Of a stretch of DNA of 64,000 bases, positions 47,012 to 57,074 are shown one piece after another (position 1 is the stretch's first letter; every line of letters starts with the position of its first letter). The notes under the pieces are model-generated. The model saw only the letters and a list, made by a program, of their open reading frames with translations, searched no databases and was not told where the DNA came from. The stretch comes from Oceanobacter mangrovi (lineage in GTDB: Bacteria; Pseudomonadota; Gammaproteobacteria; Pseudomonadales; Oceanobacteraceae). The translations under genes and the position numbers were made by a program. The stretch spans positions 186,001 to 250,000 of the forward strand of contig NZ_JAHXZR010000001.1 in the NCBI RefSeq assembly GCF_019740315.1. The letters are read 5' to 3'.

Positions 47012-47776
47012 TCAGCGCTGGAAAATCATGTAGTAGAGCAGTGCACTCTTGCGCAGGAAGAACTCCAACTCGCCATCGGTCGTAATGGTGGCGTAACCGC
47101 TGACACTGGTGTCGTTGTAGTCATCGCAGTTCTTGCGCTCGGTAATGCTGACGTCGTAGAGGTTGTACTGCTTGTCCATCGGCGCGATGTAGCCACTGAA
47201 GGTACAGCCCGCCACAGAGGAAGAAACCGCCTTCATACTGGCACGCGAACCCAGGCTGGTGATGTAGAGAGAATAGTCTCCGGCAGTCCATTCCCCTTCG
47301 ACCAGGCTGACAGCGGAATTGGTATCCCAGGTGCCGTCATCAGTGAGGTAGAAGCTGCCAGCAGTACTGTCATTTTCGTAGTCACCCACCAGGGTGTCGG
47401 AGGTGGTTGTGGTGGTGAACACCAGGCCATCAAGGCTGTAGTCAACCGCAGTACCATCAGCCAGATAGTGCAGCGCGGTGGTATCCGAAGCGGTAATGGC
47501 ATAACCGGTTAATGACATGCTGACGGTCTGGTTGCTCTGGCTGAGCTTGACGGTGCCGTAATAGCCCTGGGTTTCATCCAGACCGTAAACGGTGCCCTGA
47601 TAGATCATCAGGCGGATGTCGGTGGCCTGATCCAGCTGACCATCCCAGAAACCGTTCAGCGAGAGGGTCTCGGTACTGACGGTTTCGCCTTGCTCGTTGG
47701 TCACCGAATTGTTGTCGTCGACGGAAATACAGCCTGCAAGAGAGGCTATACCGATTAAAAGTGCTAGCGTACGCAT
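47012..47776 (-). CDS. hypothetical lipoprotein
   Basis: A 254-residue predicted lipoprotein with signal MRTLALLIGIASLAGC (lipid cysteine at about residue 16) and an Asp/Thr/Ser-rich, beta-strand-like body without internal cysteine motifs except three late ones (AGCTFSG and KNCDDYND). The start at 47776 has GGAG eight bases upstream. Not recognised as a known family; the many Tyr/Thr alternations suggest a beta-sandwich or barrel-like outer-membrane-attached domain. Divergent from the TetR-type gene with 201 bases between. Confidence 0.7.
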   Translation of the reverse strand: MRTLALLIGIASLAGCISVDDNNSVTNEQGETVSTETLSLNGFWDGQLDQATDIRLMIYQGTVYGLDETQGYYGTVKLSQSNQTVSMSLTGYAITASDTTALHYLADGTAVDYSLDGLVFTTTTTSDTLVGDYENDSTAGSFYLTDDGTWDTNSAVSLVEGEWTAGDYSLYITSLGSRASMKAVSSSVAGCTFSGYIAPMDKQYNLYDVSITERKNCDDYNDTSVSGYATITTDGELEFFLRKSALLYYMIFQR

Positions 47777-47977
47777 GGTTAAAGCTCCGAATATCGATTC
47801 TTTAACCATAGCAAGGGCTGTCAAAACTGCTTCTTATGCAGGATTCGCACTTCAAATATGCGCCTTATAACTTTGATTCAGAATGTTCGATTTTTCACCA
47901 AATACTCGGATCAGCCCATTCTCATAACTCCTAACAACCGATAGACTCTGCTTAAATTCTGCACAGGGAGTTGACTC

Positions 47978-48514
47978 ATGAGCGATACCAGAGACCACCT
48001 GAAGTCCATTGCAACCGATCAGATTTGTGCCAAAAACCTAGCTGCTGCCAGTTTCCGTGAAATGGGCAAAGAGGCTGGTATCAAATCAAGTTCGGTGCAT
48101 TACCACTTCAAAAGCCGCGATGCCTTGTTACTTGAACTGATCAAGGACTATCAGAAAGATTTTTTTGCCATGCTCGATGAGCGGGCAGAAGAGGCCACTG
48201 GTAAACAGCGGCTGATTGTACTTTGCGAAGTCTTCACCGAGTTTTTCACCAAGGACCGCCAGTGTATGGCGCAGGCCTACTCCTCCGGCAGCCATGAACT
48301 GACGCCAGACAGCATGACCGCCACCCGTGATTTCTACGAAGCCCTGTATGAGTGGGTACTGGAATCACTCACGACCACCCGCTTCCTTGCAGTTAGCCGC
48401 GATGCGCTGGCCCGTGTCGTGGTTTCAGCCATTCAGGGGGCCCTGGTGGCCGACCGTGTGCGTGACGATGCCATTAACCTGGCCTCGGTACAGGACTGGC
48501 TCAGCAGCCTGTAA
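47978..48514 (+). CDS. TetR-family transcriptional regulator
   Basis: A 178-residue regulator with an N-terminal helix-turn-helix (LAAASFREMGKEAGIKSSSV, HYHFKSRDALLLEL) and a helical ligand-binding C-terminal domain. The first helix is somewhat unusual. Its target may be the divergent lipoprotein gene or a distant operon; no clear operator palindrome was found in the 201-base gap. Confidence 0.88.
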   Translation: MSDTRDHLKSIATDQICAKNLAAASFREMGKEAGIKSSSVHYHFKSRDALLLELIKDYQKDFFAMLDERAEEATGKQRLIVLCEVFTEFFTKDRQCMAQAYSSGSHELTPDSMTATRDFYEALYEWVLESLTTTRFLAVSRDALARVVVSAIQGALVADRVRDDAINLASVQDWLSSL

Positions 48515-48817
48515 TTATCCGCAACAGCACAGATGGCCAGCCTGACTACCTCAAGGCGGCCATCTGGCTTTAGATAGCGTCAAGAAAGTTCGTTTGGCGA
48601 ACAAATCGGGTGAAAAACAGGCAATCTGGACTTTGGCAATGGCGCTAGAATTAGCCCATACAAACGACCAAAAACTGCCAGAGCAACCACCAGCCATGAC
48701 CATTCGAGCAATCCTGCCAAGCCCAACCAACAGCTCTCGACCGAGCAGCATTCCTGCCGATCACGACCGCGATGAAGAGTCCTGTTTCGTCCGCTCCGGT
48801 AACTGATTAGTCGCTTT
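48515..48817. other. 303-base gap without a supported gene
   Basis: It holds a hairpin, CAGATGGCC (48530-48538) with GGCCATCTG (48558-48566), that could end the TetR transcript, and a sequence TAGAAT near 48646 resembling a -10 element. A 36-codon open frame from an ATG at 48696 to 48806 has no good ribosome site and matches nothing known to me. Confidence 0.4.
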
Positions 48818-49876
48818 TCAGCCAGCCAACTCATCCAGCAGCAGGCCAACCAGATCTGCCGCGCCAACTTGCCGGGTACGGCCAGCCCCCTGGCCCGCCC
48901 AGTGGGCAGCGAAGCCAGTCAAACCTGCTTTTGCAGCGGCACTGGTCAGTTGTTTGGTAGCGTCGTAGGTGAGCGGATAGGCCGGTAGCTGCGGGCAGTT
49001 ATCCGCATCGCAGTAACGAATATACCGATTGACGATGCCCCGCGCCGGACGGCCCGACAGTACCGGCGTCAAACGGGTATCCGCGCCTTCTGCTGCTGCC
49101 AGTTGTTGGCGATATTCCGCATTGGCCGCGCTTTCCGGGCAAAGAATAAAGGCTGTGCCGAGTTGAGCCGCGCTGGCACCCAGTTCCAGCATGGCGCGAA
49201 TATCTTTGCCATCCATCAAACCACCAGCTGCAATAACCGGCAGCTTGAGTTCAGCAACCAGCAGTTGCACCAGTTGGGCAGTCGTTAGCTGCTCATCGTC
49301 AGCCTGCGGGTCAAAAATGCCGCGATGACCACCCGCTTCGATGCCCTGGGCAATCACAGCGTTGATTCCGGCCCGCTTGATCAGCCGTGCTTCCGCCAGG
49401 CTGGTTGCCGACGCCAGGGTATAGATCCCGGCGGCCTGCAATGCTGCCAGCTGGGCCGGGGTTGGCAGGCCAAAGTGAAAACTCACCACAGCGGGTTGTT
49501 CTTCCAGCAGCATGGCCAGAATCGCGTCATCAGCGATAAAAGTGGAGTAGATTTCTGTTAGCTCAACAGGCAACTTTGCCTGTAAATCCTCGAACAGCGG
49601 TGCCAGAAAGGCTAGCCACTGTGCTTCCACCCCAACATCCCGCTGCGGCAGCTGATGACAGAAAACGTTGACGTTGAAAGGCTTGCTGGTCAGTTGCCGG
49701 GTTTGCTGAATCATCTGTCGGGCCTGCGCCACTGAACTGGCACCAAGCCCCAGCGAACCCAGCCCACCGGCGTTGCAAACCGCCGCCGCCAACTCAGGTG
49801 TTGCGACACCGGCCATGGGTGCCTGGATCAGCGGCTGAATACCAAAACGGCGGGTAAACTCATTGAATTCAGTCAT
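48818..49876 (-). CDS. nitronate monooxygenase
   Basis: A 352-residue FMN-dependent enzyme of the NMO/2-nitropropane dioxygenase family, which oxidises nitronates such as propionate-3-nitronate. Family blocks: PLIQAPMAGVATPELAAAVC at the N-terminus, VSFHFGLPTP, GIEAGGHRGIF with the FMN-phosphate/active-site glycines, LPVIAAGGLMDG and QLGTAFILCPESAAN. It lies 54 bases after mnmE in the same direction and may be co-transcribed, though this pairing is not usual. Confidence 0.92.
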   Translation of the reverse strand: MTEFNEFTRRFGIQPLIQAPMAGVATPELAAAVCNAGGLGSLGLGASSVAQARQMIQQTRQLTSKPFNVNVFCHQLPQRDVGVEAQWLAFLAPLFEDLQAKLPVELTEIYSTFIADDAILAMLLEEQPAVVSFHFGLPTPAQLAALQAAGIYTLASATSLAEARLIKRAGINAVIAQGIEAGGHRGIFDPQADDEQLTTAQLVQLLVAELKLPVIAAGGLMDGKDIRAMLELGASAAQLGTAFILCPESAANAEYRQQLAAAEGADTRLTPVLSGRPARGIVNRYIRYCDADNCPQLPAYPLTYDATKQLTSAAAKAGLTGFAAHWAGQGAGRTRQVGAADLVGLLLDELAG

Positions 49877-49930
49877 CTCGCGTCCTTGTAAGTACTTGCT
49901 AACAGGTTCGTATTATTATTGGTTTTACTG

Positions 49931-51325
49931 CTACTTACCGATACAGAAGCTGCCAAAAATCTCGCCCAGCAAATCGTCAGCACTGAATTCACCGGTGATT
50001 TCTCCCAGCGCCTTCTGCGCCGCCCGCAGATCTTCCGCCAGCAGTTCACCGGCACCGAGGCCCAATAACTGCTGCAAACCGTTGTCCAGCGCATCTGAGG
50101 CCCGTCTGAGGGCATCAATATGGCGACGACGGGCAAGGAAACCGCCTTCGGAAGCCCCTTCGTAGCCCATCACGTCCTTGAGGTGCTGGCGCAGCTGCTG
50201 CACGCCGTCCTGCGAACGGGCCGACAGTGTCAGGGTAGGGTAGCCGTCACGCTGACCAAAACCGACGCTTTCACCACTGAGATCAGCCTTGTTGCGGACC
50301 ACCGTAATACGGCCACTCTGCAGCAATTCATCGGTTTGGTGGCGCAGGCCGCTTTCGTCGTAGAGGGCATGTAACAGCTGCTGCGGCTCGGTTTCATTGC
50401 TGCTGCTGTCGATCATCAACAGCACCCGATCAGCGCGGCGGATTTCGTCCCAGGCCCGCTGAATCCCGATGCGTTCAACTTCGTCCGGAGCATCACGTAA
50501 ACCCGCGGTGTCGATGATGTGCAGCGGCATGCCATCGATATGGATATGTTCTTTCAGCACGTCGCGGGTGGTACCGGCAATATCGGTAACAATCGCCCGT
50601 TCCTGACCAGCGAGGGCGTTCAGTAGTGAGGACTTACCAGCGTTGGGGCGCCCGGCAATTACCACGTTCATGCCTTCACGCAAAATGGTGCCCTGATTCG
50701 CCGCTTGCAGCACTTCTGCCAGCGCCTGGCGGGTGTCCTGCAGCATGGCTTCAACCTTGCCATCGGAGAGAAAGTCGATTTCCTCTTCCGGAAAATCAAT
50801 CGCGGCTTCAACAAAAATCCGCAGCTGCACCAGTGCATCCAGCAGTTCTTGCACACGTTTGGAGAACTCTCCCTGTAACGACCGCAAGGCGCAGCGGGCT
50901 GCCTGTTCAGAGGCGGAGTCAATCAGGTCAGCAATGGCTTCAGCCTGGGTCAGGTCCATCTTGTCATTGAGGAACGCCCGTTCGGAAAACTCACCCGGGC
51001 GTGCGAGTCGGGCTCCCAGCGCGACCACTTCTTTCAGCAACAGATCCAATACCACCGGGCCGCCGTGGCCCTGCAGTTCAAATACATCTTCACCGGTAAA
51101 AGAATTGGGACCGGGGAAGAACAATGCGATGCCCTGGTCCAGTACCGTGCCGTCGGTGGCGGTAAAAGGCCCGTAATGGGCGAAACGCGGTTTCAGGCTC
51201 TTGCCAACCAGCTGCTCACCCATCGCCTGTGCCTGCGGGCCAGACAGACGAATAATGCCGACGCCGCCGCGTCCGGTGGCCGTGGCAATGGCGGCAATGG
51301 TGTCCTGGTGAATGGCTTCGATCAT
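49931..51325 (-). CDS. mnmE: tRNA modification GTPase MnmE
   Basis: MnmE (TrmE) is the GTPase partner of MnmG. The 464-residue product starts [20 protein letters not shown], has the G1 motif [15 protein letters not shown] near residue 226, DIAGTTRD and DTAGLRD, and ends FCIGK, the invariant C-terminus with the reactive cysteine. The ATG at 51325 is used; upstream in-frame codons overlap the yidC terminator. Confidence 0.97.
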   Translation of the reverse strand: MIEAIHQDTIAAIATATGRGGVGIIRLSGPQAQAMGEQLVGKSLKPRFAHYGPFTATDGTVLDQGIALFFPGPNSFTGEDVFELQGHGGPVVLDLLLKEVVALGARLARPGEFSERAFLNDKMDLTQAEAIADLIDSASEQAARCALRSLQGEFSKRVQELLDALVQLRIFVEAAIDFPEEEIDFLSDGKVEAMLQDTRQALAEVLQAANQGTILREGMNVVIAGRPNAGKSSLLNALAGQERAIVTDIAGTTRDVLKEHIHIDGMPLHIIDTAGLRDAPDEVERIGIQRAWDEIRRADRVLLMIDSSSNETEPQQLLHALYDESGLRHQTDELLQSGRITVVRNKADLSGESVGFGQRDGYPTLTLSARSQDGVQQLRQHLKDVMGYEGASEGGFLARRRHIDALRRASDALDNGLQQLLGLGAGELLAEDLRAAQKALGEITGEFSADDLLGEIFGSFCIGK

Positions 51326-51424
51326 GAAAACTACCTGACTGGAAATCGATGTTGGCGCTAAACAAGGGCCAATGTAGGGGGCTGACGGGCTGGATGCAAC
51401 CCGCCAGAAGCAGATGGCCAATAG

Positions 51425-51450
51425 CAAAAACGGGAGCCAGTGGCTCCCGT
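51425..51450 (-). terminator. terminator after yidC
   Basis: ACGGGAGCC (51430-51438) pairs perfectly with GGCTCCCGT (51442-51450) around a three-base loop, with a T-run following on the minus strand (A-run at 51425-51430). It lies about 20 bases past the yidC stop. Confidence 0.85.
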
Positions 51451-51470
51451 TGGATCAGTCGAACAAGGCC

Positions 51471-53120
51471 TTATTTAGCCTTTTCGATCTGTTTGGTGAT
51501 CACGTACTGCTGGCTGATGGAGAGTACGTTGTTACATACCCAGTACAGTACCAGACCAGCCGGGAACCACAGGAAGAAGATGGTGAATACAATCGGCATG
51601 AATTGCATCACACGGGCCTGCATCGGGTCTGGCGGCGTTGGATTCAGCTTCATCTGCAGGAACATGGAGGCCCCCATGATCAGCGGCAGAATGAAGTATG
51701 GATCCATCACTGACATATCCTTGATCCACAGTGCAAACGGTGCCTGACGCAGTTCAATTGACTCCATCAGTACCCAGTACAGTGAGATAAACACTGGCAT
51801 CTGGATCAGGATCGGCAAACAGCCACCGAGCGGGTTGATCTTCTTATCGCGGTACAGCTTCATCATTTCCTGACCCAGCTTCTCGCGGTTATCGCCGTAT
51901 TTCTCCTTGATCGCCTGCATTTCAGGCGCCACCTTGCGCATGTTGGCCATTGAACGGTAGCTCATGGCAGACGGGTAGAAGAACAGCAGCTTGACGCAGA
52001 AAGTCAGCAGGATGATCGCCACACCCCAGTTGCCGACCAGACCATGGAAGAAGGTCAACACATGGAACAGCGGCTGGGCAATGAACCACAACCAGCCGTA
52101 GTCGACGGTCAGATTCAGGTTTTCAGCGATTTCACCCAGGCGATCCTGGTCTTTTGGACCAACATACAGCTTGGCACCGGTCTCGGCGGTCTCACCGGCA
52201 GCAACGGTGAATGGCTGATCAAAGAAACCAAAAATGTAGTTACCGCGAACAAAACGACCGTTATAGGTATGGCTGGCATCCGGGTTTGGAATCCAGGCAG
52301 CAAGGAAATAATGCTGCAGAATCGCCGCCCAGCCACCTTCCTGAACAGACTTGTATGGCTTGTCTTCGAGGTCGCTGAACTTGATTTTCTCGTAGCGGTT
52401 TTCACTGGTGGTCAACGCCGCGCCGAGGTAGGAGCTCATACCCATCGAGCTTTGTTTGGAAGGATCCGCAGAACCATCACGCTTGAGCTGGGCATAGAAC
52501 ACACCAGACCAGTCAGAATCCGAGGTGTTGTGCACCCGGTAGCTGATATCAAACAGGTATTCACCCCGTTTGAAGGTGAAAATCTTCTCGACAATCGCCT
52601 TGTCAGTCTGGGTGGTCAGTACAACTTGCAGCTGATCCTGATCTGGCAGCATCTGGTAGCTGGTCTGCTCGGAAGCAAACAGCGCGGCACCATTGGTGTC
52701 GGTACCATCACGGCCAACCAGGCCACTCTGGGCTACGTACAGACGACGGGAGTTGTTCTCCAGCAGTGCTGACGGAGTTTCCGGGTGATCAACAGAAATC
52801 GGGAAAGCCGGCAACAGTACCTGGGTGATTTCACCACCACGAGGATTGATGCTGACAGTCAGTACGTCAGTGCTGACTTCAATGGTTTGACCAGTTGCAG
52901 CTGGCAGACTGTCGCTTGGCAGACCGGCAGCAGTGACGGCGGGTTGATCAAGGTGTTGGCTGGCGGCGTCGGATACCGGCGCATCAGTCGACTGGACCTG
53001 TTGTTCACTAACCGGCAGGTTGGCGTCAGCCTTGTGCCCGTAGTCATTGTTCCAGTTGATGAAGAGAAAATAACTCGAAATGGCCAGGCCAATATAAATA
53101 ACCGTACGGCGGATATCCAT
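51471..53120 (-). CDS. yidC: membrane protein insertase YidC
   Basis: YidC inserts and folds inner-membrane proteins, alone or with Sec. The 549-residue protein has an N-terminal anchor (RRTVIYIGLAISSYFLFINW), a periplasmic beta-rich domain of about 300 residues, and the five-helix core: WGVAIILLTFCVKLLFF, MRKVAPEMQAIKEKYGDNRE, LGGCLPILIQMPVFISLYWV and FPAGLVLYWVCNNVLSISQQ. Standard position after rnpA/yidD. Confidence 0.98.
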   Translation of the reverse strand: MDIRRTVIYIGLAISSYFLFINWNNDYGHKADANLPVSEQQVQSTDAPVSDAASQHLDQPAVTAAGLPSDSLPAATGQTIEVSTDVLTVSINPRGGEITQVLLPAFPISVDHPETPSALLENNSRRLYVAQSGLVGRDGTDTNGAALFASEQTSYQMLPDQDQLQVVLTTQTDKAIVEKIFTFKRGEYLFDISYRVHNTSDSDWSGVFYAQLKRDGSADPSKQSSMGMSSYLGAALTTSENRYEKIKFSDLEDKPYKSVQEGGWAAILQHYFLAAWIPNPDASHTYNGRFVRGNYIFGFFDQPFTVAAGETAETGAKLYVGPKDQDRLGEIAENLNLTVDYGWLWFIAQPLFHVLTFFHGLVGNWGVAIILLTFCVKLLFFYPSAMSYRSMANMRKVAPEMQAIKEKYGDNREKLGQEMMKLYRDKKINPLGGCLPILIQMPVFISLYWVLMESIELRQAPFALWIKDMSVMDPYFILPLIMGASMFLQMKLNPTPPDPMQARVMQFMPIVFTIFFLWFPAGLVLYWVCNNVLSISQQYVITKQIEKAK

Positions 53121-53122
53121 GT

Positions 53123-53425
53123 TCAGGGTTTCCGTTGACAGCAGTTGGAAGAGGAATCTTGGGGATCTGGATCAGGCACCATATCGACGCCGTGCTCACC
53201 CCATGGATGGCATTTACAAAGACGTTTGACGGTCAGGGAACCACCTTTCAGGGCACCATGCTTCTGAATTGCTTCAACAGCATAGGCTGAACAGGTTGGG
53301 TAAAAACGACAGCGGGCAGGCAGCAGGGGACTAATCGCATAGCGATAGAAAGCAATCAGCTGTAACAGGCATCGCGCTGGAAAACTAGCGCTTTCGAAAC
53401 TGCTTTTTGCTACCAGCTTTGCCAT
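53123..53425 (-). CDS. yidD: membrane protein insertion efficiency factor YidD
   Basis: A 100-residue small protein with the family motif [18 protein letters not shown] and [16 protein letters not shown]. It assists YidC-dependent insertion. It overlaps the end of rnpA by 41 bases and ends two bases before yidC, the usual dense arrangement. Confidence 0.96.
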   Translation of the reverse strand: MAKLVAKSSFESASFPARCLLQLIAFYRYAISPLLPARCRFYPTCSAYAVEAIQKHGALKGGSLTVKRLCKCHPWGEHGVDMVPDPDPQDSSSNCCQRKP

Positions 53426-53777
53426 GGATAGGTCGCTTCAGTCTGAACCAGAGGGCGTCAATCATCTCACGTAATTGGCGGTTGTCCAGTTCGGTAACTC
53501 CCGACCTGGCCAATATCACGTAGTCACGTGACTCCAGTTTGTGCTGATGATGGCGAAAGGATTCGCGAATCAGTCGTTTAACGCGATTGCGATCAACCGC
53601 GTGCTTGATCTGTTTTTTTGCCAGCACAAAACCCAGCCGAGACTGGTGTTGTGAATTGGCACTAGCCAGTACAAGCAGTTGAGGAGTGCTCCCGCGCAAT
53701 TCAGTGTTATCGAACACCCGCTTGAATTCTGCCGGTTTCAGTAACCTGACTTCACGGCCAAAACCATATTGGGTCAT
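53385..53777 (-). CDS. rnpA: ribonuclease P protein component
   Basis: A 130-residue basic protein that binds RNase P RNA for tRNA 5' processing. The RNR signature is [17 protein letters not shown] near residue 64. The C-terminus is rich in Lys/Arg ([12 protein letters not shown]). Position between rpmH and yidD is canonical. Confidence 0.97.
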   Translation of the reverse strand: MTQYGFGREVRLLKPAEFKRVFDNTELRGSTPQLLVLASANSQHQSRLGFVLAKKQIKHAVDRNRVKRLIRESFRHHQHKLESRDYVILARSGVTELDNRQLREMIDALWFRLKRPIHGKAGSKKQFRKR

Positions 53778-53808
53778 TCGATAACCTGTGTCGGGAGCAT
53801 CAACTCAA

Positions 53809-53943
53809 TCAGGCAGACAGACTCTGACGGCCTTTTGCACGACGACGTGCCAGAACCTGACGGCCATTCTTGGTAGCCATACGGGCACGGAAGCCGTGAG
53901 TACGCTTGCGCTTCAGAACGCTTGGTTGAAATGTACGTTTCAT
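53809..53943 (-). CDS. rpmH: 50S ribosomal protein L34
   Basis: A 44-residue basic protein translated by hand from the minus strand: [18 protein letters not shown] at the start, [18 protein letters not shown] in the middle and a stop at 53809-53811. This is the standard L34 sequence and length. It lies 31 bases before rnpA and faces dnaA across the origin region. Confidence 0.97.
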   Translation of the reverse strand: MKRTFQPSVLKRKRTHGFRARMATKNGRQVLARRRAKGRQSLSA

Positions 53944-54456
53944 AGTCGGATACCCGGTTAATGATTTGGGGTCAATTTTTTAAGGGCGGCAATTCTATGA
54001 AAATTCCTCTCCAAAGGCAATGGCGGAATTATGATCAATTTTGGTGACCGATTTGGCCCGGAATGACCAGTTAGTACTGTACAAGAATGCTTGTCTGAAA
54101 AGGGAAAGGATTGCTGTTGTTGTTATTTCTAGATGCTGGCAAAGCTGTGGATTGTTAATTCAAGCTTTTGAATTAACAGAAATTTTTTTTTGAATAACCT
54201 TGTCATTTTGCAGTGTTGAAGATGGTATTAAGCTGACCGGAAAGGGTGCACAGGATGCTGGCTTTTCCAACTGGTCAAATGCCGCCGCGAAAATCTGTGG
54301 AGAAAATATTTTTTTGCGCCCCGGTTTTCCACAGTTACTGAAGTGCGGGTTTGAATTCTACATGAAAATTTGAGTTTCCTCTGATTAACCTGTGGATAAG
54401 CCGAATCCCTTTGGCTAAACTAGCCGGCCGATAGATTTTGATGTGTTGAGGTGTGT
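53944..54456. promoter_or_regulatory. candidate oriC: rpmH-dnaA intergenic region with DnaA boxes
   Basis: A 513-base gap between divergent rpmH and dnaA. A perfect DnaA box (TGTGGATAA, 54391-54399), two single-mismatch boxes (TGTGGAGAA 54296-54304; TTTTCCACA 54325-54333) and a weaker TGTGGATTG (54146-54154) are present. AT-rich tracts follow 54150, including TTAATTCAA/TTGAATTAA inverted arms and a run of T near 54183. Pseudomonads have oriC at this position, and flanking highly expressed genes point away from it on both sides. It must also hold the rpmH and dnaA promoters. Confidence 0.8.
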
Positions 54457-55938
54457 GTGACGGCGTTGTGGGAAGAGTGTTTGCGGTATCTGGAGCATGA
54501 ATTACCTACCCAGCAATACAACACCTGGATCCGCCCCTTGATTGCGTCTGAGAATAATCAGCGCATGGTACTGAGTGCGCCGAACCGGTTCGTCAAGGAC
54601 TGGGTGAAGGACAAGTACCTCGGCCGCATTCAGGAAATTCTTTCCGAGCTGAATGGTGGCCGTCTGACTCACGTTGATCTGACAGTGGGTGAATCACAGC
54701 CGATGTTCCGCGCGCCACAATCACTGGCAACGCCACCGGCGTCTCCGCCACCGGCGCCGCTGCGTGAATCCTCCAGCTTTGCCGAAACCCGCGCCCGCGC
54801 TGAAGATGATGAATTGCCGCAGGATGAGTTCCAGGCGGTGGTGAACGCGGAACCGGTGCCGGCAGCACAGCCAAAACCGGCGCGTCGCGAAGTACAGGTA
54901 GAAGGTGGTCTGAAGCACCGTTCCTTCCTGAACCCTGCCTTTACCTTCAAAACCTTTGTTGAGGGCAAGTCGAACCAGCTGGCTCATGCTGCCGCCCGCC
55001 AGGTCGCGGAAAATGCCGGTGGCTCCTACAACCCTCTATTTATATATGGTGGTGTTGGTCTCGGTAAGACGCACTTGATGCACGCCGTGGGCAACTTCCT
55101 GCAGAGCAAGAATCCCAACGCCAAGGTGTTGTATGTGCATTCCGAACGCTTTGTGCAGGACATGGTAAAAGCGCTGCAGCTCAACGCGATTAACGAATTC
55201 AAGCGTTTCTATCGTGGTCTGGACGCCTTGCTGATCGACGATATCCAGTTTTTTGCCGGCAAGGAGCGTTCACAGGAAGAATTCTTCCATACCTTTAACG
55301 CCTTGCTGGAAGGCGGTCAGCAGATGATTCTGACCTGTGACCGCTATCCAAAAGAAATCAACGGCCTCGAAGAACGTCTGAAAAGCCGTTTCGGCTGGGG
55401 TCTGACGGTGGGTGTTGAACCACCGGAGCTGGAAACCCGCGTCGCCATTCTTATGAAAAAAGCCGAGCAGAGCGGTATCGACCTGCCTGACGATGCGGCT
55501 TTCTTTGTTGCCCAGCGTATTCGCTCCAACGTTCGCGAACTGGAAGGCGCGCTCAAACGGGTGATTGCCAGTGCCCAGTTCACCGGCAGCAAGATCGATT
55601 TGCCTTTTATTAAAGAATCCCTCAAGGACCTGCTGGCGTTGCAGGAGCGACAGGTGAGCATCGATAATATTCAGCGTACCGTGGCTGAGTATTACAAAAT
55701 CAAGATCTCTGATTTATCATCTAAGCGCCGAACCCGCTCCATTGCCCGTCCACGCCAGGTGGCGATGGCGTTGAGCAAGGAGTTGACCAACCACAGCCTG
55801 CCGGAAATCGGTGAGGCGTTTGGTGGCCGGGATCACACCACTGTGTTGCATGCCTGTCGTAAAGTTAAAGAGTTGCAACAAACCAACGCAGACGTGCTTG
55901 AAGATTACAAGAACCTGCTGCGTTCACTGACAACCTAG
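54457..55938 (+). CDS. dnaA: chromosomal replication initiator DnaA
   Basis: The 493-residue initiator binds DnaA boxes and opens oriC. Domain I begins [20 protein letters not shown]; a Pro/Ala-rich linker follows; the AAA+ domain has Walker [17 protein letters not shown] and Walker [14 protein letters not shown]; domain IV has [17 protein letters not shown] start at the GTG at 54457, six bases after TTGAGG; the GTG at 54451 would abut that ribosome site. Confidence 0.97.
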   Translation: MTALWEECLRYLEHELPTQQYNTWIRPLIASENNQRMVLSAPNRFVKDWVKDKYLGRIQEILSELNGGRLTHVDLTVGESQPMFRAPQSLATPPASPPPAPLRESSSFAETRARAEDDELPQDEFQAVVNAEPVPAAQPKPARREVQVEGGLKHRSFLNPAFTFKTFVEGKSNQLAHAAARQVAENAGGSYNPLFIYGGVGLGKTHLMHAVGNFLQSKNPNAKVLYVHSERFVQDMVKALQLNAINEFKRFYRGLDALLIDDIQFFAGKERSQEEFFHTFNALLEGGQQMILTCDRYPKEINGLEERLKSRFGWGLTVGVEPPELETRVAILMKKAEQSGIDLPDDAAFFVAQRIRSNVRELEGALKRVIASAQFTGSKIDLPFIKESLKDLLALQERQVSIDNIQRTVAEYYKIKISDLSSKRRTRSIARPRQVAMALSKELTNHSLPEIGEAFGGRDHTTVLHACRKVKELQQTNADVLEDYKNLLRSLTT

Positions 55939-55955
55939 GACCTGAGTGGAGAACC

Positions 55956-57056
55956 ATGAAATTCGTAATCTCTAGGGAAGCATTGCTACGCCCCCTGCAA
56001 CTGGTAGCGGGTGTTGTTGAAAAACGACAAACCCTGCCGGTGCTCTCCAATGTTTTGTTGGAAGTGCGTGGACAACAGCTGTCTCTGACAGGTACCGACC
56101 TCGAAGTAGAATTGATTGGTCGGGTTACCCTGGATGAGGTTGGGGTTGAAGGTGAAGTTACCGTTCCGGGCAAAAAACTGATGGATATCTGCCGTTCCCT
56201 GCAGGATGGCAGCCAGATTGAAATTGCCCTTGAGGATCAACGAGTTAACGTTCGTTCAGGTCGCTCCCGTTTTACCCTGTCCTCACTGCCAGCGACCGAA
56301 TTCCCGAACATCGAATCCGTCGGCGAAGAACAGCAATTTGCCATGCCGCAGCAGGTGCTGCGTCGTGTCATCGACCGTACCAGCTTTGCCATGGCACAGC
56401 AGGACGTGCGTTATTACCTCAACGGTATGCTGTTTGAAGTGGGTGCTGACTCACTGCGTACTGTCTCGACGGACGGCCACCGGTTGGCGACCTGTTGTGT
56501 CGACATTTCCGGCCCGCAAGACGGCAGCCAGATCATTGTGCCACGCAAGGGCGTGCTGGAACTGGCCAAGCTGCTGACCGAAGGCGAAAACAGCGTCACC
56601 CTGTCGATCAGTAACAACCACCTGCGCGCGCAGACCGAAAACTTCACCTTCACCTCCAAACTGGTGGACGGCAAGTTCCCGGACTACACCCGTGTTATTC
56701 CGAAAAACGGCTCCAACGTGCTGTTGGCGGAGCGTCAGGAACTGCGTCAGGTATTCCAGCGCACGGCGATTCTGTCGAACGAGAAGTACCGCGGCGTCCG
56801 CCTGGTGCTTGGTCCGGACCTGCTGAAAGTGTTCGCCAACAACCCGGAGCAGGAAGAAGCGGAAGAATCACTGGCAGTCAGCTATGACGGCAGTGGTCTG
56901 GAAATGGGCTTTAACGTTTCCTATCTGCAAGACGTGATGTCAGTGCTGAACACCGAACAGGTCAAGATGACACTGTCCGATGCCAACAGCAGTGCCTTGC
57001 TGGAAGAACCGGAAGGTGGTGATTCCCTCTACGTCGTTATGCCAATGCGTCTGTAG
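55956..57056 (+). CDS. dnaN: DNA polymerase III beta sliding clamp
   Basis: A 366-residue ring-forming clamp. It begins KFVISREALLRPLQLVAGVV, has three repeated clamp domains, and ends VVMPMRL, the family C-terminus near the protein-binding pocket. It lies 17 bases after dnaA with GGAG before the ATG. Length equals E. coli (366). Confidence 0.98.
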   Translation: MKFVISREALLRPLQLVAGVVEKRQTLPVLSNVLLEVRGQQLSLTGTDLEVELIGRVTLDEVGVEGEVTVPGKKLMDICRSLQDGSQIEIALEDQRVNVRSGRSRFTLSSLPATEFPNIESVGEEQQFAMPQQVLRRVIDRTSFAMAQQDVRYYLNGMLFEVGADSLRTVSTDGHRLATCCVDISGPQDGSQIIVPRKGVLELAKLLTEGENSVTLSISNNHLRAQTENFTFTSKLVDGKFPDYTRVIPKNGSNVLLAERQELRQVFQRTAILSNEKYRGVRLVLGPDLLKVFANNPEQEEAEESLAVSYDGSGLEMGFNVSYLQDVMSVLNTEQVKMTLSDANSSALLEEPEGGDSLYVVMPMRL

Positions 57057-57074
57057 TAGCCCGGTTTTCTCTGT

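Noticed and set aside
48696-48806. Possible 36-codon gene before the nitronate monooxygenase
   Set aside because: No ribosome site and no resemblance to a known small protein; Ser/Pro/Arg content looks like random coding.
53520-53535. CACGTG palindrome inside rnpA considered as a parS site
   Set aside because: The flanks (TAGTCACGTGACTCC) do not match TGTTN/NAACA; only the six-base core agrees.
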